Positions 7,308 through 15,908 of a stretch of DNA of 32,954 bases are shown here, one piece after another. Origin of the DNA: a virus. A model generated the notes under the pieces. The model searched no databases and was not told the DNA's origin. It was given only the letters and a program-made list of their open reading frames with translations. The number at the start of each line of letters is the position of its first letter. The stretch's first letter is position 1. Made by a program: the position numbers and the translations under genes. Location of the stretch: IMG/VR virus record IMGVR_UViG_3300003690_000034, positions 1-32,954 of that record. The stretch is one strand, 5' to 3'.

Positions 7308-7352
7308 AGAACATGATTATAAATGGCGAAAAGCCAAGGGAGGGTTTCTAAC

Positions 7353-7877
7353 ATGGGTACGAAAAGAATAGGTCTCGCGAGAATCGAGGCATTATTAGAG
7401 GCGCAAAATCGAGATTTGGCCATGGCCGGATCTACATTGAAATTTAGACGACCTGTTGTATTACTTGAAGATCAAGGAGGCGCGGGAGCAATCAGAACGG
7501 CACTAACAAAGGCCGAATCGGGAACTCTATTTACAGTGCCAGCGCTGACGTCCGGTACGCAGACACTCGCGATGCCAGCGTTGGAAGCTGCCATTGTGGG
7601 TTGTACATACACTTTTGTTATGGTTGGCACGGCTGGCCAAATTTTTAATGTAGAAACTGATGCATCAGCGACCAAAGTTGTCGCTGCTAAACCTGATGGC
7701 GCTGGTAATAACACAGCTATTTCGCAAGTATACAACTTAATTGGTTTTAAGGCTGCAGCTGTTATAGGTTCATCGTTTTCAATTACATGCGTTTCTGCCA
7801 CAGCCGCAACTGCGTGGTTGGCACATGATGTAATTGATGGTCTTGCAGCTAATGTAGGAAGTATTAATTTAGCTTAG
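7353..7877 (+). CDS. Probable head decoration / outer capsid protein
   Basis: 174 aa from ATG 7353, preceded by AAGGGAGGG; an alternative in-frame ATG at 7323 adds ten residues (MAKSQGRVSN) but has no good ribosome site. The N-terminus MGTKRIGLARIEALLEAQNRDL is a short helix of a type I associate with small capsid-linked proteins of marine T4-like phages; the remainder is Ala/Thr/Val/Gly-rich and beta-prone, with no charged core. It is insulated by terminators on both sides, directly after the capsid gene, and has a structured leader. These point to a highly expressed protein made in capsid-like amounts, such as a decoration protein. The family is not identified with certainty. Confidence 0.65.
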   Translation: MGTKRIGLARIEALLEAQNRDLAMAGSTLKFRRPVVLLEDQGGAGAIRTALTKAESGTLFTVPALTSGTQTLAMPALEAAIVGCTYTFVMVGTAGQIFNVETDASATKVVAAKPDGAGNNTAISQVYNLIGFKAAAVIGSSFSITCVSATAATAWLAHDVIDGLAANVGSINLA

Positions 7878-7908
7878 TCGAGTATTTAATTAAGCAGTAT
7901 GTTAAACT

Positions 7909-7944
7909 AAACTCCACTTCTTTCGGGAGGTGGAGTTTTTTTTT
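7909..7944 (+). terminator. Intrinsic terminator after decoration gene
   Basis: Perfect 9-bp stem AAACTCCAC (7909-7917) / GTGGAGTTT (7930-7938), a 12-base loop containing TTCTTTCGGGAG, and a run of nine T ending at 7944. Confidence 0.92.
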
Positions 7945-7993
7945 AAACTCTCCAATGCAATATTATATAATATTAACAAAAGAGGAGTTTATT

Positions 7994-8305
7994 ATGGGAA
8001 AGAAAAAACGTCGTATGTCTAGTCCAAAATTTGCAAAGAAATTTGCAGCAAAATTTGCAAAGTTTAAAGCAGCGTTAAAAGAGACTGTTGCTGCAGTTGC
8101 TGAAACCTATAAAGAGGTTATTGAAGAACAAGTATCTACAGGGGCACCTAAAGTCGTAGCAAAAGAAGTTGATGAATCTGCTACAACTGAGCCAAAACTA
8201 AAATGGGGATCCGCCAAAAATTTGCCTCGAAAAAAATCACTAGATTTAAAAAAGAAATTTACAGAAAAGAAGACTTTTAAAAGAAAGACCGTAAAGAAAA
8301 ACTAA
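7994..8305 (+). CDS. Small Lys-rich basic protein
   Basis: 103 aa from ATG 7994 (AGAGGAG 8-12 bases upstream); an extension to 7955 has no ribosome site. The N-terminus repeats a Lys-Phe-Ala pattern (FAKKFAAKFAKFKAAL, about residues 12-27), forming an amphipathic basic helix, then an Ala/Glu segment and a Lys-rich tail (KKKFTEKKTFKRKTVKKN). No family recognised. Location between capsid and neck genes and the strong positive charge would suit a nucleic-acid-binding or internal head protein, but this is inference. The preceding terminator means it needs its own promoter or readthrough. Confidence 0.65.
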   Translation: MGKKKRRMSSPKFAKKFAAKFAKFKAALKETVAAVAETYKEVIEEQVSTGAPKVVAKEVDESATTEPKLKWGSAKNLPRKKSLDLKKKFTEKKTFKRKTVKKN

Positions 8306-8328
8306 ATATGATTTTTTAAGGGCTTATT

Positions 8329-8343
8329 AACTAATTATAATAG
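8329..8343 (+). promoter_or_regulatory. AACTAATTATAATAG element before neck gene
   Basis: AACTAATTATAATAG differs at one of 15 positions from AACTATTTATAATAG at 15959-15973, and both stand a few bases before a Shine-Dalgarno site (here CGAGGAG). Confidence 0.4.
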
Positions 8344-8361
8344 CGAGGAGTCTTTAAAAGA

Positions 8362-9639
8362 ATGGCAGCACCAACTCTAACACCAAGACAAACAACAAGC
8401 GCCATTACATTACCACAAACTGGTAGTCATGGTAATGTAACTGGCTCCCTTCCTTTTGGAATAGGTATTTATACGGGATCGGCAGGATTTTTATCTGGAG
8501 CAGTAGATCAAGTTGCCTATACATACAAGAAATTAGGTGGTGATGTTTTAGACATTGAAATAACCGAAGGACAGGTATATGCTGCATACGAAGAAGGTGT
8601 TTTAGAATATTCATACATCGTTAACATACATCAAGCTAAAAATTCTCTTTCAAGTTTCTTGGGGGCATCAACTGGCTCATTTGATCAACATGGCCAGCTT
8701 GAAGTCGGACATACACTATCTGGTTCAAATGTAGAACTTAAGCTCCCCAGAGTCGACATTACGTATGCACAAAAAGTTGCAAGGGCAGTTTCTTCTCGTG
8801 CTGGATTTGGTGGAGAATTAAATATATATTCAGCATCGTTTGATACTACAATTAATCAGCAAGAATACGATTTACAACAATTATTATCTTCTTCTGCTGC
8901 TGATAGTGATAACTCTACTTTTCCATATTACAATAAAGTAAAAAATAAAAGAGTTCATATAACAAAAGTTTACTATAAAACTCCTCATGCAATGTGGAGA
9001 TTTTATGGATATTATGGCGGCTTGAATACGGTTGGAGATTTAGCCAGTTATGGACAGTATGCTGATGATTCAACCTTTGAATTAATTCCAGCTTGGCAAA
9101 ATAAAGCGCAAGCTATGGCCTTTGAAGATGCCATATGGACTAGAAATTCGCACTATTCTTACGAAATTAAAAATAATAAATTAAAAGTATTTCCAACTCC
9201 AGTAAATTCAAGTCCAGATAAATTTTGGGTAGAATTTTACGTTGAAGAAGATCCGTGGGACGCAGATACTTCGCGAGGCAATGCAGGCGTAGATGGCATT
9301 AATAATATGAACACCTTGCCTTTTGAAAATATTCCTTATAATAGAATTAATTCTATTGGCAAACAATGGATTCGTAGATTTACTTTAGCCTTATGTAAAG
9401 AAATGTTAGGAAACATTAGAAATAAATTTACTACCATTCCCATTCCAGGTGAATCTGTTACATTAAATGGAGCAGATTTAGTATCACAAGGAAAAGAAGA
9501 GCAAGAAAAACTAAGAGAAGAACTAAAAACTGTACTTGATGAGCTAACTTACTCAAAGCTTATGGAAACAGATGCATCAACAATGGAATCTGTAAACAAA
9601 ATTCAGGAACGCATACCTTTAAGCGTTTATGTGGGGTAG
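8362..9639 (+). CDS. 13: Neck protein, gp13-like
   Basis: 425 aa, GAGGAG 12 bases before the ATG. Segments such as VLDIEITEGQVYAAYEEGVL (about 61-80) and LPRVDITYAQKVARAV (about 130-145), with a C-terminal half of aromatic-rich strands (FWVEFYVEEDPW) and a closing helix, fit the neck or head-completion proteins that cap the portal in T4-like phages. T4 gp13 is 309 aa, so this is a longer version. The two following genes look like gp14 and gp15 and come before the sheath, preserving the T4 order 13-14-15-18-19 with genes 16 and 17 (terminase) absent from the expected place. The gp13 assignment depends on this synteny as well as sequence feel. Confidence 0.6.
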   Translation: MAAPTLTPRQTTSAITLPQTGSHGNVTGSLPFGIGIYTGSAGFLSGAVDQVAYTYKKLGGDVLDIEITEGQVYAAYEEGVLEYSYIVNIHQAKNSLSSFLGASTGSFDQHGQLEVGHTLSGSNVELKLPRVDITYAQKVARAVSSRAGFGGELNIYSASFDTTINQQEYDLQQLLSSSAADSDNSTFPYYNKVKNKRVHITKVYYKTPHAMWRFYGYYGGLNTVGDLASYGQYADDSTFELIPAWQNKAQAMAFEDAIWTRNSHYSYEIKNNKLKVFPTPVNSSPDKFWVEFYVEEDPWDADTSRGNAGVDGINNMNTLPFENIPYNRINSIGKQWIRRFTLALCKEMLGNIRNKFTTIPIPGESVTLNGADLVSQGKEEQEKLREELKTVLDELTYSKLMETDASTMESVNKIQERIPLSVYVG

Positions 9640-9645
9640 CAAACA

Positions 9646-10134
9646 ATGCCTTCTAATAAATGGTCACAACCTGATCAAGCCCCGCCACCTTTATTTCTTG
9701 GAAAAAAAGAACGAGATCTTGTTAAACAGGTAAATGATGAGCTTATTGAGCGCGTTATTGGTCAACAAATTGTTTATTATCCAATAGATATTACACATAC
9801 AAATTATCATTCTTTATATGGCGAGGCCATAGAAAAAACTTTTTTGCCTCCAATTCGCGTTTTTGTATTAGTTAATTGGGAAGGGCACCCTACAAACACG
9901 GAGAACTTTGGCGCTGATCATATATCATCTATAACTGTGCACTTTCACAAAAGGAGATTGACTGAGGATCAAGATTTATTTGTACGTGTTGGAGATTTTA
10001 TTAATTATGGAGAGCGATATTATGAAATTGTTTTGCTAGACGAGCCAAAACAATTGTTTGGACAATCTAGACACAAAATGGAAATACTTGCAAAGTGCCA
10101 ACAGGCGCGTACAGGTCTATTTAATAGTAAATAA
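9646..10134 (+). CDS. 14: Neck protein, gp14-like
   Basis: 162 aa (T4 gp14 is 256, so shorter). It starts six bases after the previous stop with no clear ribosome site of its own, suggesting coupled translation. The region LVKQVNDELIERVIGQQIVY (about 25-44) leading to YYPIDIT and YHSLYGEAIEKTFLPP (about 55-70) recalls the N-terminal part of gp14-type proteins, which join the neck to the tail. The C-terminal half (VGDFINYGERYYEIVLLDEP) is a small beta domain resembling head-tail joining proteins. Role: neck or head-tail connector; the exact gp number is tentative. Confidence 0.55.
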   Translation: MPSNKWSQPDQAPPPLFLGKKERDLVKQVNDELIERVIGQQIVYYPIDITHTNYHSLYGEAIEKTFLPPIRVFVLVNWEGHPTNTENFGADHISSITVHFHKRRLTEDQDLFVRVGDFINYGERYYEIVLLDEPKQLFGQSRHKMEILAKCQQARTGLFNSK

Positions 10135-10146
10135 GGAAAAAGCAAT

Positions 10147-11049
10147 ATGGTTGATGGATATAAAGTTGGAGAAACACCTAATATAAAGAGACAAAATCCT
10201 TACAAAGATATTCCAGTTCGTGAAATTTCTTTCATGCCCTCTACCATAGAAACAATAGACTTTGCTGTGCGCGACTGGGTTGATAATTTAGATATTTTTA
10301 CTATGACCAATGAAGGTTTTAAAAAAGTTCCAACACTATGGGTAACGCCTGAGCGTGCATATCAAGTAAAGCACAACAAAGAACTATATGATAAAACACA
10401 AACATTAATATTTCCATTAATCACAGTAGAGCGGATATCATTAGTGAAAAATCCAGCCAGTAAAGGCGCCGCATGGGGCAACATACCAAGTGCAAACGAT
10501 TATAAGGGTGGATCGATTGTGATTGCACGAAGAATTAAACAAGATAAAACTTCAAACTTTGTTAATGCCGATTCAAAGCGTCGACAAACAAACACCGGTA
10601 TTAATCAAGAAAACTTTATAAAACAAGGCAATAAAATTGTTTATGAAACAGTCACAATGCCAATGCCGGTATATATTGATGTTATGTACACAATAACTGT
10701 ACGTACTGAATATCAAGAACAAATGAATGATATTATAACTCCATTCATTACAAAACCTGGAGGCATTAATTTTGCTGTTGTAGAGAAAGATGATCATAGA
10801 TTTGATGCATTTATACAACAAGACTTTGTTCATGAAAATAATATTTCTTCTTTACAACAAGTTGAGACAATATATAAAACAAAAATAAACTTAAAAGTAT
10901 TAGGACACTTAATAGGTGAAGGAAAAAATCAAGAAAAGCCAAAAATTGTCATTAGAGAGAGCATAGCAGAATTCAAATTTCCTCGGGAACGAGTTGTTCA
11001 GGGAGATATTCCAATTGAAACTGATAAGAGAGGTTTTTATAGAGAATAA
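10147..11049 (+). CDS. 15: Tail-completion / sheath stabiliser protein, gp15-like
   Basis: 300 aa (T4 gp15 is 272), AAGGA 10 bases before ATG. The central and C-terminal parts correspond in order to T4 gp15: a TLIFPLITVERISLVKNP strand pair (about 86-103), a loop with GNIPSAND, then MPVYIDVMYTITVRTEYQEQ (about 177-196) and MNDIITPFITKPGG, where T4 has a similar MIYELSIFTRYEDDM then an ILPYF segment. gp15 forms the terminal ring that locks sheath and tube and binds the neck. Its place just before the sheath gene agrees. Confidence 0.7.
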   Translation: MVDGYKVGETPNIKRQNPYKDIPVREISFMPSTIETIDFAVRDWVDNLDIFTMTNEGFKKVPTLWVTPERAYQVKHNKELYDKTQTLIFPLITVERISLVKNPASKGAAWGNIPSANDYKGGSIVIARRIKQDKTSNFVNADSKRRQTNTGINQENFIKQGNKIVYETVTMPMPVYIDVMYTITVRTEYQEQMNDIITPFITKPGGINFAVVEKDDHRFDAFIQQDFVHENNISSLQQVETIYKTKINLKVLGHLIGEGKNQEKPKIVIRESIAEFKFPRERVVQGDIPIETDKRGFYRE

Positions 11050-11068
11050 AAGGAATTTGGTTTAATAT

Positions 11069-11085
11069 TCTACTATTTATTAAAG
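11069..11085 (+). promoter_or_regulatory. Recurrent ACTATTTA element before sheath gene
   Basis: TCTACTATTTATTAAAG in the 82-base gap before the sheath gene, 50 bases before its start. Confidence 0.4.
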
Positions 11086-11131
11086 ACAAGATAAATCTTT
11101 AGAAATCAAAAGTTAAAGGAGATAGTAGAAC

Positions 11132-14100
11132 ATGTCAGTCAAAAAATTTAAATTTGTATCACCTGGTGTTTTTATTGATGAAATTGATAATTCACAATTA
11201 CCTGCAGTTTCAGAAAAAATTGGACCTGTAGTTATTGGTCGTTCCCAACGCGGCCCCGCCCTTAAGCCTGTAAAAGTTAAATCATTTTCAGAGTTTGTTG
11301 ATGTTTTTGGTGCACCAGTACCAGGTGGCGATGTAAAAGACGTATGGAGAAATGGTAATTTATCTGCTCCAATGTACGCAACATACGCAGCTCAAGCTTG
11401 GTTAAAAAATAACCAACCTTTAACTTTTATTAGATTGCTAGGTAAAGCTTCCGATCAAGCTGGTACCACGCAAGACACCGGTATAGCTGGCTGGAAAACT
11501 TCAAATGACTTTACTGGCCTCAATTCTTCTAATGGCGGTGCGTATGGATTGTTTATCATTGCTTCCTCTTCTACGGACACGGCTAATTTCGGCACCCCAG
11601 CAAACACCGGCACTCTTGCCGCTATTTGGTATGTAGACAGTGGCCACATCCGCCTTACCGGTACATATCCCGAATCCGGCGCACCGGGCAGCTTCCAAGG
11701 CGTGGCAGAGTTCATCCCTCCTGCGGGAACAAAATATGAATTTAAAGCAATTGTTGCTAAAGCTGATGATACTGCAAACGGATACGGTAATCCCGTCATG
11801 ACTGCATCGTTTAACTTTGATGAAGCTTCAGATAAATATATTAGAAAAGTGTTTAACACAGATCCGACTTTAACAAACACCAACATAACTCAGACTCAAA
11901 ATAGAAAAACTTATTGGCTTGGTGAAACTTTTGAACGCAATTTAGAAACTACGTGTGGTGCTCTCTCAGATGCCACTGCTACTTCACATGCTGGCATAAT
12001 ATTACCACTTGGTGATTCTACCTACGCAAAGCATAAGATGTTACGAGATGCAGCAAATGCTCAGACAGGGTGGGTTTTTGCACAAGACACAACCAATGAT
12101 CCTACCCAGTATTCAGTATATTCTATGCAAAAATTATTTAGATTTTTTACGTTAGATTCTGGGGAATGGAATCAAAATAATCTCAAAATTTCCATTAAAG
12201 ACATTTCATATTCAAGAAATGAATTTTCTGATTATGGTACATTTTCAGTAATTATTAGAAGCTCAAAAGATAATGATAATCGTATAAAAGTTATAGAACA
12301 ATACAATAATGTCAATTTGAATCCCAATGACCCAAAATACATTGCAAGAGCTATTGGCGACACATATAGCACCTGGGACGATACAGAACGAAGGTGGATT
12401 ACTTATGGTGATTACCAAAATAATTCTGACTTTGTTAGAATTGAAATGGACGAAGGTGTGGCTGCTGGTCGCATGGATCCACAAACGCTTCCATTTGGAT
12501 TTTATGGTCCACCACGGATCAAGGGTTTTATGATAATGTCTGGATCGTCCTACGTTTATGATATAAAGGCCGACTTGAGTAACGTATACGAACTTGATGG
12601 CCACGTCGCAGGGCCACAATCTGCTTCCTTTGTTTCTGGAAGAAGCGCCAATGGGGCCATCGGCGCCCCTTCGGTAGGAACTAGTTCGCACGGCACGCGC
12701 ACGGGTATAAACCCAACGCTCACGTCCGGTGTTTTTGCAAGCTTATACGGCGGCGGTTTGGGCAACTGGACCGGTTCCTTCGAATTTCCAAAGGTTGCAA
12801 TGAGAAGTTCAAGCATAGAACAGAACGTTAAAAACGTCAAGAAGGCTTATTGGGGGTATGATAGTACAATATATGGTAGTGCAAATACTAGATATGAAAA
12901 AAGTAATGCTGATTTATTAAGAGCCCTACCTGGCGGCCTTAGCACTACAACAGCGATTGAAGGCGCCTCAGATTATGTAGAGTATATGGACATTTTTTCA
13001 TTAGATGATCTGCAAATGATGAATAGTAGAGTTGTATGGGTTTCTGGCTCGCGCAAGCTTGAAGCATCAGTTACTAGCGGATCTTGGAAAGAGGCAATAG
13101 ATGCAGGATATGCCAGATTTACTTTACCACTATATGGTGGTTTCGATGGCTTAGATATAACTGAGCAAGATCCATTCAATAATACTCGCGCTCTCAAAGC
13201 TGCCAATAATGCAACTAACCACTATGCTTATAACTCAGTTAAGCGAGCAATTGATGCTTTAGCAGATCCAGAAGAAGTTGAATTTAATTTAGCTACTATT
13301 CCTGGAATTGTTAATAGTAATCTCACAGAGCATCTTATTAATATTTGTGAGGATCGTGGTGATGCCATGGCCATTATTGATTTAGATGGTGGGTTCACTC
13401 CTCGACACGAGAGCACTGACTCGGTTGAGGACCGAATTGGTACCGTGGATGCTACAGTTAATAGTCTTCAATCTAGACAACTTAATTCAAGTTATGCAGC
13501 AGCATATTATCCTTGGGTATCAATTAGGGATACACTTAATGATAATACACTTTGGGTACCTCCTTCAGTAGTTGCTTTAGGTGTACTTTCTAATTCTGAA
13601 GATAAGACAGAACTTTGGTTCGCTCCTGCTGGCTTTACAAGAGGTGGCCTGAGCCATGGCGCTGCTGGTGTTCCAGTGTTGATGGCTAGAGAGAGATTAA
13701 CGTCGAACCAAAGAGATAAACTATATGAAGCAAATATTAACCCAATTGCAACTTTCCCAGCGGAAGGTATTGTAATATTTGGTCAAAAAACACTTCAAGT
13801 AACACAATCTGCACTTGATAGAATTAATGTTAGAAGGTTATTGATTCACGTTAAGAAAGAAATTTCAAGAATTGCATCAACGACATTGTTTGAACCTAAC
13901 CATAGAGTTACGTGGAATAAGTTTAGAAGTCGAGTAGACCCATTCCTTACAAGCGTTAGAGCCCGATTGGGGTTAGATGCTTGGAAGGTTATTCTCGATG
14001 AAACCACTACAACTCCTGAATTAATTGATAGAAATATCATGTATGCTAAGATCTTCTTGAAACCAACACGAGCAATTGAATTTATTGCTTTGGATTTCAC

Positions 14101-14134
14101 CATTACAAATAGTGGTGCTTCATTCGAGGATTAA
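11132..14134 (+). CDS. 18: Tail sheath protein, gp18-like, enlarged
   Basis: 1000 aa against 659 in T4. The N-terminus VSPGVFIDEIDNSQLPAVSE (about 9-28) and VIGRSQRGPALKPVKVKSFSEF are typical of contractile sheath proteins, as is the C-terminal domain: INPIATFPAEGIVIFGQKTL (about 869-888), a RRLLIHVKKEISRI helix, EPNHRVTWNKFRSRVDPFL, and the last strand AIEFIALDFTIT. These conserved ends form the inner, contracting layer. Residues about 105-640 hold large insertions, including two GC-rich patches (about 11560-11720 and 12590-12780) rich in Gly/Ser/Ala, likely exposed outer domains. AAGGAG lies 12 bases before ATG. Confidence 0.92.
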   Translation: MSVKKFKFVSPGVFIDEIDNSQLPAVSEKIGPVVIGRSQRGPALKPVKVKSFSEFVDVFGAPVPGGDVKDVWRNGNLSAPMYATYAAQAWLKNNQPLTFIRLLGKASDQAGTTQDTGIAGWKTSNDFTGLNSSNGGAYGLFIIASSSTDTANFGTPANTGTLAAIWYVDSGHIRLTGTYPESGAPGSFQGVAEFIPPAGTKYEFKAIVAKADDTANGYGNPVMTASFNFDEASDKYIRKVFNTDPTLTNTNITQTQNRKTYWLGETFERNLETTCGALSDATATSHAGIILPLGDSTYAKHKMLRDAANAQTGWVFAQDTTNDPTQYSVYSMQKLFRFFTLDSGEWNQNNLKISIKDISYSRNEFSDYGTFSVIIRSSKDNDNRIKVIEQYNNVNLNPNDPKYIARAIGDTYSTWDDTERRWITYGDYQNNSDFVRIEMDEGVAAGRMDPQTLPFGFYGPPRIKGFMIMSGSSYVYDIKADLSNVYELDGHVAGPQSASFVSGRSANGAIGAPSVGTSSHGTRTGINPTLTSGVFASLYGGGLGNWTGSFEFPKVAMRSSSIEQNVKNVKKAYWGYDSTIYGSANTRYEKSNADLLRALPGGLSTTTAIEGASDYVEYMDIFSLDDLQMMNSRVVWVSGSRKLEASVTSGSWKEAIDAGYARFTLPLYGGFDGLDITEQDPFNNTRALKAANNATNHYAYNSVKRAIDALADPEEVEFNLATIPGIVNSNLTEHLINICEDRGDAMAIIDLDGGFTPRHESTDSVEDRIGTVDATVNSLQSRQLNSSYAAAYYPWVSIRDTLNDNTLWVPPSVVALGVLSNSEDKTELWFAPAGFTRGGLSHGAAGVPVLMARERLTSNQRDKLYEANINPIATFPAEGIVIFGQKTLQVTQSALDRINVRRLLIHVKKEISRIASTTLFEPNHRVTWNKFRSRVDPFLTSVRARLGLDAWKVILDETTTTPELIDRNIMYAKIFLKPTRAIEFIALDFTITNSGASFED

Positions 14135-14160
14135 AAAAAAATAGTAAAAAAAGAAAAAAC

Positions 14161-14178
14161 AATACTATTTAATATTAG
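14161..14178 (+). promoter_or_regulatory. Recurrent ACTATTTA element before tube gene
   Basis: AATACTATTTAATATTAG in the 67-base gap between sheath and tube genes, about 24 bases before the tube start. It could give extra tube transcripts. Confidence 0.4.
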
Positions 14179-14201
14179 AACTTTTAAAAAGGAGAAAGAA
14201 A

Positions 14202-14810
14202 ATGCCCCCAATGAAATCAGCTTTTTGGAACGATCCTAACGTACAGGTAAAACGTGCTTATAGATGGTTAGTAAACTTTTCCGTAGTCGATCAATGGTTG
14301 GCTAAAAAAGTTACGTTACCTTCTTACACTATGTCTGAAACAAAACATGCTTTTTTAAATCATACTTTCTTCTATCCAGGCAGAGTAGAGTGGCAAACTA
14401 TTGACATTACTTTTGTTGATCCCGGCACTCCAGATACTACTGCCGCGTTGCTTAACACGCTACAAGCGTCCGGTTATGAACTTCCCACGAATCCGGAATC
14501 GCCATACGGAGGGACACTCTCAAAGAAGATGGCTGCTTTGCGGGCCGGATTGGGATCGTTAACGATTCAACAAATTAATGACTTGGGCAATCCCGTTTCA
14601 ACATGGGGACTAAAAAATGCATGGTTGAAAGATTTAAAACTTTCTGAACTATCATATGAATCAGATGATATAACAGATATCACTGCGACAATACGATATG
14701 ATTATGCTACGTATCAAGTCCATGGACCAGGTGGAGCTTCACCGTGGGGCGGCGGCAATGGTGAGAAGAGGTCGCCATCCAAGGGCTTTGGAGCTGGCCT
14801 ACCATTCTAG
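14202..14810 (+). CDS. 19: Tail tube protein, gp19-like
   Basis: 202 aa (T4 gp19 is 163), AAGGAG before ATG. Fits the tube family: YRWLVNFSVVDQWLAKKV (about 20-37), FFYPGRVEWQTIDITFVDPG (about 52-71), STWGLKNAWLKDLKLSELSY then SDDITDITATIRYDYATY (about 133-169). Residues about 72-125 form an extra loop (PDTTAALLNTLQASGYELP onward) whose DNA is near 53% GC against about 32% in the downstream core, so it looks like an insertion. A Gly-rich tail follows. It polymerises inside the sheath. Confidence 0.88.
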   Translation: MPPMKSAFWNDPNVQVKRAYRWLVNFSVVDQWLAKKVTLPSYTMSETKHAFLNHTFFYPGRVEWQTIDITFVDPGTPDTTAALLNTLQASGYELPTNPESPYGGTLSKKMAALRAGLGSLTIQQINDLGNPVSTWGLKNAWLKDLKLSELSYESDDITDITATIRYDYATYQVHGPGGASPWGGGNGEKRSPSKGFGAGLPF

Positions 14811-14852
14811 AACGGTAGATATAAAATACAATATTATGATTAGAGGTGATTA

Positions 14853-15731
14853 ATGAGAAATAATGAAGAGCGTTTAGGTGCGCGTCCAACTGCGGACGCA
14901 CCACCGCTTCCTTCCCTTCCTTCTGCTCCAGAAAAACAAAATATTACGGCACCAGATCCGGCGCCGCTGCACTTTGTTACACCTACGGAGTTTGTAGAGC
15001 TTCCAACAAAAGGCAAGTTTTATCCTGAAGGACATCCTTTACACAACGAGGAAGTTATAGAAATTAAATACATGACTGCAAAAGATGAAGATATTTTGAC
15101 TTCAAGGTCACTTTTGAGAAAGGGCCTGGCAATTGATAGATTTATTCAAAATGTTATAGTAAATAAAAATATTAAAATTGATGATTTATTTGTAGGTGAT
15201 AAAAATGCCATTATTGTTGCATCAAGAATAAATGGATATGGTCAAGAATATGAAACTCGTGTTACTTGTCCAGTTTGCAATGAATCTAGTGAAAACACTT
15301 TTGATCTAGGAGAAACGAAAACAAATTCTATAGATTTAGATAATTGTTCTCATAAACATGTTGGAAGTGGCCAATTTGTAATTAAACTACCAAAGATGAA
15401 AGTTGATGTAACAGTGCGTTTATTAACGAGTGCCGATGAAAGAAGGATAACACAAATTCAAGAGCGCGCACGAAAACAAAAACTTCCAGAAAAGAATTTA
15501 ACAACACAGTTTAAGTTATTTATTGTTAGTATTAATGAAAATAATGATTCTGCAGTTATTGATTCTTTAATTCAAAATATGCCTGCTGCAGATTCTCGCT
15601 ATTTAAGGGAAGAATACAAGAAATTCGTTCCAAACATAGACATGAAACAATGGTATAGCTGTGCCATATGTGGAAATGAAGCTGAAATGGAGGTTCCGTT
15701 TACGACGGACTTTTTTTGGCCTAAGTCTTGA
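14853..15731 (+). CDS. 26: T4 gp26-like baseplate protein with two CxxC knuckles
   Basis: 292 aa, AGAGGTGA before ATG. After a Pro/Ala-rich N-terminus (1-40) comes FVELPTKGKFYPEGHPLHNE (about 47-66), IKYMTAKDEDILTSRSLLRK (71-90) and FVGDKNAIIVASRINGYGQE, the signature of the T4 base plate protein family (Pfam T4_baseplate, named from memory). CPVC (139-142) and CAIC (270-273) can make one four-Cys zinc site, bracketing a small beta domain. In T4 gp26 acts in hub assembly; between tube and tape measure this gene may equally be a tail assembly chaperone. The 3' end carries a seven-T run, discussed with the next ORF. Confidence 0.8.
   Translation: MRNNEERLGARPTADAPPLPSLPSAPEKQNITAPDPAPLHFVTPTEFVELPTKGKFYPEGHPLHNEEVIEIKYMTAKDEDILTSRSLLRKGLAIDRFIQNVIVNKNIKIDDLFVGDKNAIIVASRINGYGQEYETRVTCPVCNESSENTFDLGETKTNSIDLDNCSHKHVGSGQFVIKLPKMKVDVTVRLLTSADERRITQIQERARKQKLPEKNLTTQFKLFIVSINENNDSAVIDSLIQNMPAADSRYLREEYKKFVPNIDMKQWYSCAICGNEAEMEVPFTTDFFWPKS
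15711..15717 (+). promoter_or_regulatory. Possible +1 ribosomal frameshift site (T7 run)
   Basis: In frame the gp26-like gene reads GAC TTT TTT TGG CCT and stops 12 bases later. A +1 slip on the seven T continues as GGC CTA AGT CTT GAT TAT ATG, entering the next ORF without a stop. A -1 slip would stop at once (TAA 15722). Read from sequence only; no stimulatory structure was established. Confidence 0.35.
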
Positions 15732-15735
15732 TTAT

Positions 15736-15906
15736 ATGGAACAGGTCTATGACCAGTTCTTTTTATTAAAATATCATGGTGGTTGGAGCTTTATTGAGGC
15801 TTATAATTTGCCAGTTGGGCTAAGACAGTGGTTCTTAAAACGCTTGGCAAAGCAATTTGAAAAAGAAAAAGAAGAATACGATAAAGTAAATAAAAAATCT
15901 AGATAA
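15736..15906 (+). CDS. Small tail assembly-associated ORF (possible frameshift extension)
   Basis: 56 aa from ATG 15736, four bases after the gp26-like stop, with no visible Shine-Dalgarno. The frame is open upstream to at least 15661, overlapping the previous gene. Sequence MEQVYDQFFLLKYHGGWSFI, then LPVGLRQWFLKRLAKQFEKE, is a compact helical protein like those encoded by second ORFs of tail chaperone pairs. Because it lies between tube and tape measure genes, where P2- and lambda-type phages make chaperones by frameshift, it is probably translated by coupling or as an extension of the 292-aa protein. A terminator follows 2 bases after its stop. Confidence 0.65.
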   Translation: MEQVYDQFFLLKYHGGWSFIEAYNLPVGLRQWFLKRLAKQFEKEKEEYDKVNKKSR

Positions 15907-15908
15907 TT

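Noticed and set aside
7216-7322. tRNA gene in the hairpin-rich leader
   Set aside because: The hairpins do not form a cloverleaf, with no acceptor stem, T-loop motif or suitable anticodon arm.
7323-7352. Ten-residue N-terminal extension of the decoration protein
   Set aside because: ATG 7353 has a strong AAGGGAGGG site inside the supposed extension; the upstream ATG has only a weak one. Not fully excluded.
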